DNA of 22,484 nucleotides from Planctomycetota bacterium (lineage in GTDB: Bacteria; Planctomycetota; Planctomycetia; Pirellulales; Pirellulaceae), in contig JAJDEH010000401.1 in NCBI GenBank assembly GCA_029259935.1, positions 1 to 22,484 of the forward strand, written 5' to 3'. The notes beneath the pieces are model-generated. The model saw only the letters and a program-made list of their open reading frames with translations, did not search any database and was not told where the DNA came from. This document shows, piece after piece, positions 1-8,158 of this stretch. The translations under genes and the position numbers were made by a program. Numbering within the stretch: the first letter of the stretch is position 1; each line of letters begins with the position of its first letter.

Positions 1-1
1 C

Positions 2-3000
2 CTTCACCTTGACGGTGCGCTCGACGCCCTCCATCGCCGCCAGCAAGCCGTCGGGCAGTTCCAAGGAAACGGTGACTTCTTTATCCGTGGCCAAATAATT
101 GTGGACATTGGCCGACAGCACAACTTCGTCTTTTTGCACGAAGAAACGCGGAGCTTGCAGGCGGATGATCAAGTCCTTGCGAGTGACAACTTCTGCTTCG
201 CCGGCACCGACCTTGGTTCCGTGGCCCATGCCCCAGACTTTGATTTTCCAAGTGGTCAGATTTTCGGGCATGTCGAGTTGGACTTCGGCGATGCCGTTCT
301 TGTCGGTCGTAATCGCCCCTTTCCAAAATGCCGTGTCGGCAAAACTGCTGCGCACGGTTGGCTGCACGAGATCGGGAGCGGCTCCACCTCCGCCAGGGCC
401 GCCACCGCCCTTCTGTCCGCCGTGGGCCAGCCCTTGGGCCGATCGCATGGGAGCCTTACTGGCCGGGCTGGCTTGATTGGCCAATTGCGCGTTGCCCTGG
501 GCGAAGTCGTCGGTCTTCGTTTGTATCCGCGCTGATAGCTTGTCACCGTCTTTGTACTTCGCCAGCTTGCCTACCTCGGATGCAACCGTTGCTCCAAACA
601 CGCCCAAGTGTTGCATTGCTTCGGCACCTTTGGGAGTAAGATTTCCAAAAGCGCGTGCCAAGCTCGACGCTTGATTCGGGCTATGCTGACGCCGCCACTT
701 CCAAAAGAACTCCTTGATATCCGGGACGTTGGTTCCGCCCGAAATGTACTCGACGCTTTTGTCGTAAATGGTGATCACCGTGGAACCAACGAAGTTTTCG
801 CCGGTGTGGTCGGTCAGTTGGACTTTGACCTTGGCCCTTTGTCCCGGCTTGTAAGCTTCCTCCGATGGCAGCACCGAAACATTCAACACGCGTTTTTCGG
901 GCGGGACCACGATTTCCTTGGTGTCGGAGTGAACCTTGCCATCGGCGACGGTGACCGCTTCGACAAAGAAGTTAGGCATGTCTTTCTTGATAACGCCGAT
1001 TTCCTCCGTGATGCTCTTGCCATCCAGCCGAATCGTTTTGGGCGGCAAATAGATGCCGTTGGCCGGACGCACGAACAGCAACACCGTGCTGCCCACGCGG
1101 TCGGTATTGATTTGCAGCCGGACCTTTTCACCCGGCGCGTAGGCGGCCTTGTCGGGAATTAGTTCGATGTTGTTGAAGCGATAGTCCTTGCCATCGAATC
1201 CTTCGCCGATGATCGTGAATAAGTAGCCCCCTTGAATCGTGTGGCCGTTGGTGTCGGTCAAATCATAAGAGAGCCGATATTGCCCCTTGGCGGACGCTCG
1301 AATCTGTTGCTCGGCCAGTCCCCGGGAATTGGTGCCGATTTCCCAGCGCCGGACGGCGGTTTCCACCGGCTGGTTATCGTTGTCATAGGTGATTTTGAAC
1401 AAAGACAACAAGCCTTCGCCGACCACCGGTTTCTGGTCCAGGGTTTGACCGTTGAAGCTGGCCTTAATCGTATCGCCCACGCGGTAATAGCCGCGATCGA
1501 GCCACGTGAAGACTTTGAATGGCTTGCGCGCGACCAGCACTTTTCCGGTGCCGACGATCGTCCGCCGCGATTCATCGCGCACTTCGGCGGTGATCGAATA
1601 TTGGTGATCCTTGTTGCCGTGCAGCTCCTTGGCCAGCGCAGTGTCGATTTCCACCTTGATCGTCCCGTCCGGCCCGATTTCGACTTCTTGTTCGGCGACC
1701 AGTTCCGGCGGGTTCTGGTTTCCGCCCCACCACCACCAAGGCAACGGCCGCAAACAACCGACCCACTCATTCCAACCGGGGTACCAAGGATAGTCGTAGC
1801 AGAACCACCAATACCCGGGGCCGTAACACCAATCCCACGGCATCAGCGGATACCAACCTTGCGCGTACTCGGTGCGCATGATTTTGTATTTCACCGTCGC
1901 ATTGACGACCGGCGAACCGAAGTAGTACTTGGCGTTGATCGTGGCAGTTATCTTTTCGCCCAGCATGACCGGCTCGGTGGGCGCTTCGACCGTCACTTCA
2001 AATTCCGGCTTCTTGTATTCTTCGACGCGAAAAGTCGTCGAACCCGAACTGGTGTTCAATTGATACTGGCCAAGCGTGGCGTCGGCGGGAATCTCCCATA
2101 GGCCGTCAAAACCACCATATTCATCCGCTTGGTAATTTTGACTGTGTATCCGCTCGCCTTTCGGATTGTAAATCTCCACCGCGAAGGATTGGTTGGCGAA
2201 TTGCGACACGCTGTCTTGATCGTACTGGGCGCGGCGCATCCACCACTTGAAATTCACTGTTTGCTCGGGACGATAGACGGGCCGGTCGGTGATGCCAAAG
2301 GCCTTGGTCTGGTTGTATTCGTAGTCGTAGTAGTCCGAATACCAAATGCTTTGAAAGCCCATGTAAGCAAAGCGGCCGCCTTTAGTGCGCGCGATCACCA
2401 GCCACTGATGGTCGCTTTTCAAATCGCGTTGATCCGGCCGGCACTGGCCTTCGCGATCGGTGACGTCGGCAAAGTTTGTCGTCAGCACCTGATAACGATT
2501 GCCCTTGAGGTGCTTATGATGCCAGCCGAAGAACTCCAGATTGGCTCGTTCGATGGGCTCGCCACTCACCGCGTCGGCAACAAAGTACCAAGCATTTTTG
2601 GACAGTTGTTTCTTGACGATGGCCGTATCGGACACCCACAGGACGGCCTTACATTCGTTACCCGCCTTCAACTTCGCCGTGACCAGATACGCGCCGGCCT
2701 TCTGAAGCGGAGTATCCACCGTGATCCGGCGGTCGAAGTGATCGGGCCGGGGTTCCAAGTCCAGCGACCAGTTGGCTACCTGGCGGCCAATGTATTGCGG
2801 TTCGTCTTGTTGCACTAATCGCCAGCCGATATTGGCAATGTTGATCTTTTCCCACTTCACTTGCCCTGGATCGCGTTTGAGATATGTCTTCACATCGGTG
2901 AGCAGTCGTTCGACGTTAATCTCGTGAGCGGTGAAGGAAACTTCGCTGGCATTGCGAAAGCGGTACTCGACCGATGCGCCGCGCCCGGCCGGCTGCGTCG

Positions 3001-4216
3001 ACGTGCCTTCAAAGGCTCCCCACGCGCCAACAATCTGTTTCACTTGCTTGCGCAGCCAATTGCTATCGCCATACTCCTTGATGCTTTGGCGATAGTATTT
3101 CACCGACGTCGGATATTGGCGCCGGTTGAGGAACACCTGGCCCAGGGTGTTCAACGAATCTTGTCCGTATCCCCCGGCGGGTTTGCCGGCGACTTGCTGA
3201 AACAGCTTGATGTGATTGTGTTCGTCGGGCAGCTTGATTCGCTTGATGCCCGTGGCCAGCTTGGCGATCGTTTCATCTTCGCCGAGAGTATGTAAATCGT
3301 ATGTGCCGCTCTCATCACCTTCATTTCCCGATCTGCCGGCTCCAAAGTAATTGCCGGCCCAACCAAATTGTTGCATCGTTTGCACCCCGAACTGCTGGTG
3401 CAAGATTTGGGCCCGCATGTAGCGAACTTCATTGGTCCGAGCCGGGTGATACTCGACCGCTTGCTGCAAACACCATCGCCAGCGCTGCCCATCCGTCTCC
3501 GCGTTCCGCCAACTTTCAGGCGCGGTATGAAATACCGGGATTCCCTCTTCGTCGACCGGCGCGCCATTCCAGGCGCGATAGGACTGATAGCCCTCGTCGT
3601 ATTCCGGCAGTTCATCAAGGTTCGACAAGTATTGCAGCCGCCACGATTCCGAATAACCGCGATTGTAGAGCAACTGGTGGGCCAACTGAATGTAGAAGGA
3701 ACTGACTTCGCGTTTATGGTCGTCTTCGTTGGCCAGCGGGATGGCTTGATTGAGCAATTGCAAGGCGCGCACGTGATCGCGTTCCAGCGAATTGACCACG
3801 CGGCCGCCGCCACGGTGTCCACCCCGTTCGAATTTTCCCGAGATGATATAGCCTTGGTGGTGGTTGCTCTGGTATTGCTGGGCGGCCGCCTGCAGCAAAC
3901 GCCAGTTCTTATCGTGCTTGACGATCGTGCTTTCCAACAACTCGTCGATTTCACCGACCCGGCCAAGACTCTGCAGGCAGCGTACGGCGGAACCCAAGTC
4001 AGAACTGACGGATCGCGGCTCGGTATCCAAGTCCAGACACAGTTGCCGGAACGACTGATAGGCGTCTTTGTAGTTCCCATTGCCCAATTGTCGCGTGGCT
4101 TTGTCGCGAATTTCCGACGACGACTTCGGTTCCGCGGCTTGACCGACCGCTTCACCGCCGGGCAGCATCGTGAAGGCCAACAGGACGGACAGTGTAAACG
4201 AGGGAATCCGTTTCAT
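2..4216 (-). CDS. Alpha-2-macroglobulin family protein, exported, C-terminal part beyond the window
   Basis: Bacterial alpha-2-macroglobulins sit in the periplasm and trap proteases that cleave their bait region. The reverse-strand frame is open for 1405 codons from an ATG at 4216 to the left edge. Residues 1–27 look like a Sec signal peptide (MKRIPSFTLSVLLAF start) with no lipobox Cys, unlike lipoprotein YfhM of E. coli. About 260 residues of helical, TPR-like sequence follow. An MG2-type motif (TDRPVYRPEQTV) lies near residue 640, a Trp-rich stretch at 787–840, and a bait-region-domain motif (YAPGEKVRL) near 1020. A Gln/Ala/Gly-rich low-complexity stretch at about 1225–1285 comes just before the conserved MG7 block (FADTAFWKG, then LTTWKIKVWGMG). 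The thioester domain would follow beyond the window, so whether CXEQ is present cannot be judged. The start has only a weak ribosome site (GGA). The family is clear; the function is by homology. Confidence 0.93.
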   Translation of the reverse strand, partial: MKRIPSFTLSVLLAFTMLPGGEAVGQAAEPKSSSEIRDKATRQLGNGNYKDAYQSFRQLCLDLDTEPRSVSSDLGSAVRCLQSLGRVGEIDELLESTIVKHDKNWRLLQAAAQQYQSNHHQGYIISGKFERGGHRGGGRVVNSLERDHVRALQLLNQAIPLANEDDHKREVSSFYIQLAHQLLYNRGYSESWRLQYLSNLDELPEYDEGYQSYRAWNGAPVDEEGIPVFHTAPESWRNAETDGQRWRWCLQQAVEYHPARTNEVRYMRAQILHQQFGVQTMQQFGWAGNYFGAGRSGNEGDESGTYDLHTLGEDETIAKLATGIKRIKLPDEHNHIKLFQQVAGKPAGGYGQDSLNTLGQVFLNRRQYPTSVKYYRQSIKEYGDSNWLRKQVKQIVGAWGAFEGTSTQPAGRGASVEYRFRNASEVSFTAHEINVERLLTDVKTYLKRDPGQVKWEKINIANIGWRLVQQDEPQYIGRQVANWSLDLEPRPDHFDRRITVDTPLQKAGAYLVTAKLKAGNECKAVLWVSDTAIVKKQLSKNAWYFVADAVSGEPIERANLEFFGWHHKHLKGNRYQVLTTNFADVTDREGQCRPDQRDLKSDHQWLVIARTKGGRFAYMGFQSIWYSDYYDYEYNQTKAFGITDRPVYRPEQTVNFKWWMRRAQYDQDSVSQFANQSFAVEIYNPKGERIHSQNYQADEYGGFDGLWEIPADATLGQYQLNTSSGSTTFRVEEYKKPEFEVTVEAPTEPVMLGEKITATINAKYYFGSPVVNATVKYKIMRTEYAQGWYPLMPWDWCYGPGYWWFCYDYPWYPGWNEWVGCLRPLPWWWWGGNQNPPELVAEQEVEIGPDGTIKVEIDTALAKELHGNKDHQYSITAEVRDESRRTIVGTGKVLVARKPFKVFTWLDRGYYRVGDTIKASFNGQTLDQKPVVGEGLLSLFKITYDNDNQPVETAVRRWEIGTNSRGLAEQQIRASAKGQYRLSYDLTDTNGHTIQGGYLFTIIGEGFDGKDYRFNNIELIPDKAAYAPGEKVRLQINTDRVGSTVLLFVRPANGIYLPPKTIRLDGKSITEEIGVIKKDMPNFFVEAVTVADGKVHSDTKEIVVPPEKRVLNVSVLPSEEAYKPGQRAKVKVQLTDHTGENFVGSTVITIYDKSVEYISGGTNVPDIKEFFWKWRRQHSPNQASSLARAFGNLTPKGAEAMQHLGVFGATVASEVGKLAKYKDGDKLSARIQTKTDDFAQGNAQLANQASPASKAPMRSAQGLAHGGQKGGGGPGGGGAAPDLVQPTVRSSFADTAFWKGAITTDKNGIAEVQLDMPENLTTWKIKVWGMGHGTKVGAGEAEVVTRKDLIIRLQAPRFFVQKDEVVLSANVHNYLATDKEVTVSLELPDGLLAAMEGVERTVKVK

Positions 4217-4524
4217 AATTCCATGAGCCTTGTGAAAAGACAAAAATGTCAAATGAAGGGGCAGGCCGCGATGAGAAGATCGGCTCAACGCCGCCAAATA
4301 GACGCCAGCACGACCAAGAGTAGACGCTCGCCGACCAAGCAAAGTTCCATGCTTATTTTTGCTCGAAAACAGGTCCTATTTGATTCGATACAGGTCAACT
4401 GATAACTTGAAGTATATCGAAATTCCGCCTAAGATGAGTTACTGAATTGAGGCTCCGGAACCTTCAATTCTTGCCCTCCCCGGCATTCATTCCTTCGTCC
4501 CCATACCTCAACCCGTGAGCTTCC
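4217..4524. other. Divergent intergenic region between the macroglobulin and J-like genes
   Basis: This 308-base gap separates two genes read away from each other, so it should hold both promoters. The stretch at about 4340–4430 is more AT-rich than its surroundings. On the reverse strand it contains TTGACC, resembling a -35 box, but no well-spaced -10 partner, so I do not call a promoter. No RNA gene, repeat or convincing small reading frame is visible. Confidence 0.5.
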
Positions 4525-7086
4525 ATGTCCGCATTCAACCCGCTCGGCGAGTGGCTTGGGCTTGATGAAGCCATCGTTGCTCCAACCCATTATCAACTTT
4601 GTGGACTCCAGCCGTTTGAATCGGACCCCAACGTCATCGTCCAAGCGGCCGATGCCGGAATGTCGCGCGTGCGCGGTTTTCGTCCGGGCGAACATGCCAA
4701 ACAGTGGGCCGAACTGTTGGACCGATTAGAAGAAGCCAAAGCGTGCTTGACGGACCCGGTTAGAAAAGCTGCCTACGATCAACAACTCATGGCTCCCCAG
4801 CAACCTGTCGCGCCGCAGCAACCCGTCGCGCCGCAGCAACCTGTCGCGCAGCAACCTGTCGCGCCGCAACAACCCGTCGCGCCGCAGCAACCTGTCGCGC
4901 AGCAACAACCAATTGCTCCACCAACGGTCGCCGCGCCAGTGCAACCCGTGGCTTCCAATCAAGGAATGCACCCTCCGTCAGCCGCACCCGCGCCGCAGCC
5001 CATGCCAGGTGCCGACTTTCTACCCCCCGGCGCGCTGCCGCCTGGCGCGCAACCGGCGGTTCCCTATGCCACACAACCCGCCTTTCAGCCACAGGCTCCA
5101 TTGGATCCGATGGCTCCCGTTTCATTACCGGGAGCGGTCGCGGCACCCGCTCCAGCCGTGCAACCTGTAGTCGATCCCATGGCCCCGATGCCCGTGGCGA
5201 ATCCCGCGGTCGCTGCCAACCCGATGGCAACGCCGGCACCTGTCATGCCAATGCCAGGCGTGCCCGGAGCGCAAGTGGGCGCACCTGGAACAGCGATGCC
5301 CGGGCATCCCGCGGCCGTGCAACCCGCGGCGGTGCCTGGCACGTTTCAACAACCTGGCACGTTTCAACAACCTGGCACGTTTCAACAGCCGGGCACGTTT
5401 CAACAGCCGGGCACGTTTCAACAGCCGGGCACGTTTGAACAGCCGGGCATGGTCGCGGGTGCCGTGGCGGCTACGGAACAGTCCGCCGTGCCATTCCAAC
5501 CATCGCCGCAGACCATGTTCCCTCAGCAAGAAACGGCCGTCGACCCACCGGGTCAAGATGACGCACAGGCGGTTCCTATCGTGGGGCGCCGAACCGCGTC
5601 GACGCTGGCCAAGCACCGACGAAAAAAGGGACTGCAAACTCCGATCATGGTGGTTCTGGGGTTCCTCGTCTTCCTTGGCTTCGGCGCTGGGATTTATTAT
5701 TGGATGCAAACATCTTCGCTGGTGGCGGATGTCGGAGGCGACGGCTCGCGTCTCGCTCCCGAAGTAAAGCCGGATCGAGGAAACTCGGGACGTAAAAAAA
5801 GACGCTTTCAAGGCAATGTCCTGCGAGTTCCCGCCAACGGTTCGCGAACGCCTGAAGCCGTACCATCTCCCGAGACGAAGCCGGACATTCCTAAGCCACC
5901 TCCGAAACCAAGACCCCAGCCGGAAAAGCCCGCCACGCAAGACGAACTCGTGGCCATGGAAAAGGCACTGTTTGCCGCCAAGACGCCTCTGGCCCAACGC
6001 AACTTCGACGAAGCCGACCGCCGGATTGTCGAAGCGGAAGGCGTGGCCCGCGTGAAAGATCACAAAGCGATGGTGGCCCGCCTCAAGATGCTGGCAACGG
6101 GTGCACGAGGTTTTTGGACGCGTGTCGAAACGGCGATCGACGGACTATCACCCAAGGATGAACTTACCATTAGCCCCACGACCGTCGTCAAATTCATGAA
6201 TGCTACCCCCGATGAACTCACGTTTACCATGGAGGGATACGGCAAACCGATTAAGAAGGAACGTGGCAAGTTGTCCACCAAGTTTGCCGCCGCGATCCTT
6301 GAACATAGCGGTAAAGACGCCGACGATCCCAAATTGAAGATCATGATTGGTGCCGCCTACGCAATCGACACTCGCGACGACTGGACCGAGGAAGCACGGC
6401 AATACTGGCAGGAAGCGTCGCTTGAAGGTGTCGACACGGAACAACTGTCAGCCTCTTTGGCGGACAATTACGATCTTGTTCCCGGCAACGGCATTCCCGC
6501 TCCGATGATGAAGGTCGCCGCCGCCCCGTCGCGAAAACAAATTGAGGAACTGATCGGCGTACTTGACGAGACCATTGGCCACCTGCGTCAGAAGGATTTC
6601 GACGAGGCCGAGGCGCAATTGAAGCGAGCCACCGAATTGGCCGCTTTGCCCCCGCACAAGGAAAAAGTCGAGCGACTGCAATTGGTGGCCAACAAGGTGA
6701 AGGAGTTTTGGCAAAAGGTTGGCGTTCAAGCAGTGAAACTGCAAGCGCTGGAAGAAATTGAATATGAGGGGAATGTTTACGTCGTGGTGGAAGCCGGTCC
6801 ATCGAAGTTGCTACTTCGTGAGGGCGGAGAGACCAAGAATTACCCGCCCAATCGACCTCCGGAACGTGTCGCGGTGGTCCTCATCGACCGAGCCTTCGAG
6901 GAGAACTCGCCGGACCCCCCTTTATTGAAGGGTGCCGTCTTTTCCCTCTATGCCCGCGAGGCACCCAAGTACACCCTCAAATCTCGGCAGTTGTTCAACC
7001 TAGCCGGCAGCCGCGGCGCGGATGTCGACCAATTCATGGCATTCTTGGATGACGACTACAATCTGCTAAAAGATCTGAAGGATTAG
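4525..7086 (+). CDS. Single-pass membrane protein with J-like N-terminal domain and duplicated external module
   Basis: Function unknown. Residues 1–88 match a J-like domain seen in many planctomycete proteins (THYQLCGLQPFESD, then LTDPVRKAAYDQQL). The HPD triad of true J proteins is missing, so it should not stimulate Hsp70 in the usual way. Residues 90–370 are a Pro/Ala/Gln-rich linker with PVAPQQ/PVAQQ repeats (about 90–130) and six GTFQQP units (272–307). A basic stretch (KHRRKKG) precedes one membrane helix at about 373–395, placing the J-like part in the cytoplasm and the rest outside. After a Pro-rich spacer, residues about 473–648 and 671–853 are two copies of one module: helices with (N/D)FDEA and FW..V, a beta-rich part, then a helix ending in D(N)YDL/DYNLL. 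The ATG at 4525 is supported by the domain starting at once (NPLGEWLGL), though the ribosome site is weak. It might be a scaffold; that is a guess. Confidence 0.85.
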   Translation: MSAFNPLGEWLGLDEAIVAPTHYQLCGLQPFESDPNVIVQAADAGMSRVRGFRPGEHAKQWAELLDRLEEAKACLTDPVRKAAYDQQLMAPQQPVAPQQPVAPQQPVAQQPVAPQQPVAPQQPVAQQQPIAPPTVAAPVQPVASNQGMHPPSAAPAPQPMPGADFLPPGALPPGAQPAVPYATQPAFQPQAPLDPMAPVSLPGAVAAPAPAVQPVVDPMAPMPVANPAVAANPMATPAPVMPMPGVPGAQVGAPGTAMPGHPAAVQPAAVPGTFQQPGTFQQPGTFQQPGTFQQPGTFQQPGTFEQPGMVAGAVAATEQSAVPFQPSPQTMFPQQETAVDPPGQDDAQAVPIVGRRTASTLAKHRRKKGLQTPIMVVLGFLVFLGFGAGIYYWMQTSSLVADVGGDGSRLAPEVKPDRGNSGRKKRRFQGNVLRVPANGSRTPEAVPSPETKPDIPKPPPKPRPQPEKPATQDELVAMEKALFAAKTPLAQRNFDEADRRIVEAEGVARVKDHKAMVARLKMLATGARGFWTRVETAIDGLSPKDELTISPTTVVKFMNATPDELTFTMEGYGKPIKKERGKLSTKFAAAILEHSGKDADDPKLKIMIGAAYAIDTRDDWTEEARQYWQEASLEGVDTEQLSASLADNYDLVPGNGIPAPMMKVAAAPSRKQIEELIGVLDETIGHLRQKDFDEAEAQLKRATELAALPPHKEKVERLQLVANKVKEFWQKVGVQAVKLQALEEIEYEGNVYVVVEAGPSKLLLREGGETKNYPPNRPPERVAVVLIDRAFEENSPDPPLLKGAVFSLYAREAPKYTLKSRQLFNLAGSRGADVDQFMAFLDDDYNLLKDLKD
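4789..4912 (+). repeat. In-frame PVAPQQ/PVAQQ tandem repeats in the J-like gene
   Basis: Units of 18 bases (PVAPQQ) and 15 bases (PVAQQ) alternate about seven times and vary at synonymous third positions. All unit lengths are multiples of three, so copy number can change without breaking the reading frame. They form part of the cytoplasmic linker. Confidence 0.85.
5338..5445 (+). repeat. Six 18-base tandem repeats encoding GTFQQP
   Basis: There are six exact-length units. Units 1 and 2 are identical; units 3 to 5 are identical to each other and differ from the first pair by two synonymous changes; unit 6 has CAA changed to GAA (Q to E). This near-identity suggests recent expansion by slippage or unequal exchange. 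The repeats lie in the linker just ahead of the membrane helix. Confidence 0.92.
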
Positions 7087-7110
7087 CGCCGGTCGTTCAG
7101 TGGTCTCCTG

Positions 7111-7279
7111 GTTCTCCCCCCTTGCCAAGGGGGAGCTAGAGGGGGTCCTTGTCTTTCCCCTCCACAATTGAAGAATTGCCGTGAAGAATTTTTTGAATAT
7201 CGAATATCGAGTACGGAATGTTAAAGGCTGAAGGAAAACGAAGAACCTCCCCCAGCCCCGCCTTGGTAAGGAGGGGAAC
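7111..7279. mobile_element. MITE-like element with imperfect terminal inverted repeats
   Basis: The left arm (7111–7150) and the right arm (7242–7279) are inverted copies of one motif of about 38 bases (GTTC, C-rich run, CTT, CCAAGG, G-rich run), with about three quarters of positions matching and one indel. Each arm is partly palindromic. The 90-base interior is AT-richer, contains tandem GAATATC and has no gene. No clear target-site duplication flanks it. It could instead be two independent insertions of a REP-like palindrome. The left arm follows the J-like gene by 24 bases and might also act as a transcription terminator. Confidence 0.5.
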
Positions 7280-7312
7280 GCAAGACAGCGCGAGAACTCC
7301 GTGCAGAATTTG

Positions 7313-8032
7313 ATGTTTCATCCGCAAGGCCCCACTTTTTTTGAACTTGCCCGACAGTGCCTATCGTCGACCGAACGCGGTTACGACCTGCTGGCCGAAA
7401 AGTTCGACTACACGCCTTTCCGCACGCCGGATGAGATTCTTTCGGTTGTCGCCCAGCAACTAGAACCGCTCGGCCCGTTCGAGTCGGCGCTCGACATTTG
7501 CTGTGGAACCGGCGCGGGCATGCAATCCATCGCCCCGCTTTGCGAACGCCGTCTGGCAGGCATCGACATGAGCCAAGGCATGCTGGACGTCGCCAAACGG
7601 AACTTGGCGGAAAACGGCAGCGCCGCCGAAACGGACTTCATCCGCGGCGATGTGTTGGAGATGCCGTTTCGTGACGAATTCGACTTGGCCGTTTGCTTCG
7701 GCGCGTTCGGACACATCTTGCCAAAAGACGAAGCCGAATTTGTTCGTCAAATCGCTCAGGTATTAAAGCCGGGCGGGCGTTTCGTTTTTGCAACCACCGC
7801 GATGCCCCCACTTTGGTCGCAAGCGTACTGGCTCTGCCGGGGATTCAACGCCGCGATGCACGTCCGCAACTTCTTATACCGGCCACCGTTCATCATGTAC
7901 TACCTGACGTTCTTGCTGCCCGACGTCTCCAAGCTGCTGGAAGAGAATGGCTTTACCGTAGAGGTAACGGAGCCGTTTCAGGGGCGACTCAAGAGGTTAC
8001 GCCTCGTCATTGCCACGCTAAATGCGAACTAA
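7313..8032 (+). CDS. Class I SAM-dependent methyltransferase
   Basis: Predicted cytoplasmic methyltransferase of the Rossmann-fold class I type; the substrate is unknown. The SAM-binding motif I is ALDICCGTGAG at residues 59–69, with D61 opening it. The acidic loop after strand 2 is LAGIDMSQGM, and the adenine-contacting GDVLEMPF follows near 109. The later LKPGGRFVF is typical of the Methyltransf_11/25 group. I chose the ATG at 7313. A GTG at 7301 in the same frame gives four more residues, and neither has a clear ribosome site. The gene stands alone: a MITE-like element lies upstream and another copy of the same palindrome lies downstream, inside the next gene. The C-terminal half has a hydrophobic Tyr/Phe-rich stretch (FIMYYLTFLLPDV) that may form a lid or touch the membrane. 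Confidence 0.85.
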   Translation: MFHPQGPTFFELARQCLSSTERGYDLLAEKFDYTPFRTPDEILSVVAQQLEPLGPFESALDICCGTGAGMQSIAPLCERRLAGIDMSQGMLDVAKRNLAENGSAAETDFIRGDVLEMPFRDEFDLAVCFGAFGHILPKDEAEFVRQIAQVLKPGGRFVFATTAMPPLWSQAYWLCRGFNAAMHVRNFLYRPPFIMYYLTFLLPDVSKLLEENGFTVEVTEPFQGRLKRLRLVIATLNAN

Positions 8033-8158
8033 GGCGATTCGGCGAGTCCCAACGCACTACCTTCGTTGAAGTTTGCCTCGCCATGACCCAGAATGGTGGA
8101 TGCGCGGCCCGCCGCCCCGTATTGATTGCCTTACTGTTCCACGGACAGATGCTCGCCA

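Noticed and set aside
3368..4402. A 344-codon plus-strand open frame opposite the macroglobulin gene (also 1232–2101 and 2129–2818)
   Set aside because: They lie antisense to a continuous 1405-codon frame with signal peptide and conserved macroglobulin motifs. Their proteins show no domain, and the pattern fits third-position GC bias.
4789..4912. Short regular repeats considered as a CRISPR array
   Set aside because: The units are adjacent without spacers, in frame and coding, so they are protein repeats.
5125..6063. A 312-codon minus-strand frame with Arg/Leu repeats
   Set aside because: It is the reverse reading of the GTFQQP repeat region of the J-like gene; the repeats explain its apparent periodic protein.
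7136..7327. A 63-codon minus-strand frame between the J-like and methyltransferase genes
   Set aside because: It reads through the interior and arm of the repeat element and has no ribosome site or recognisable protein.
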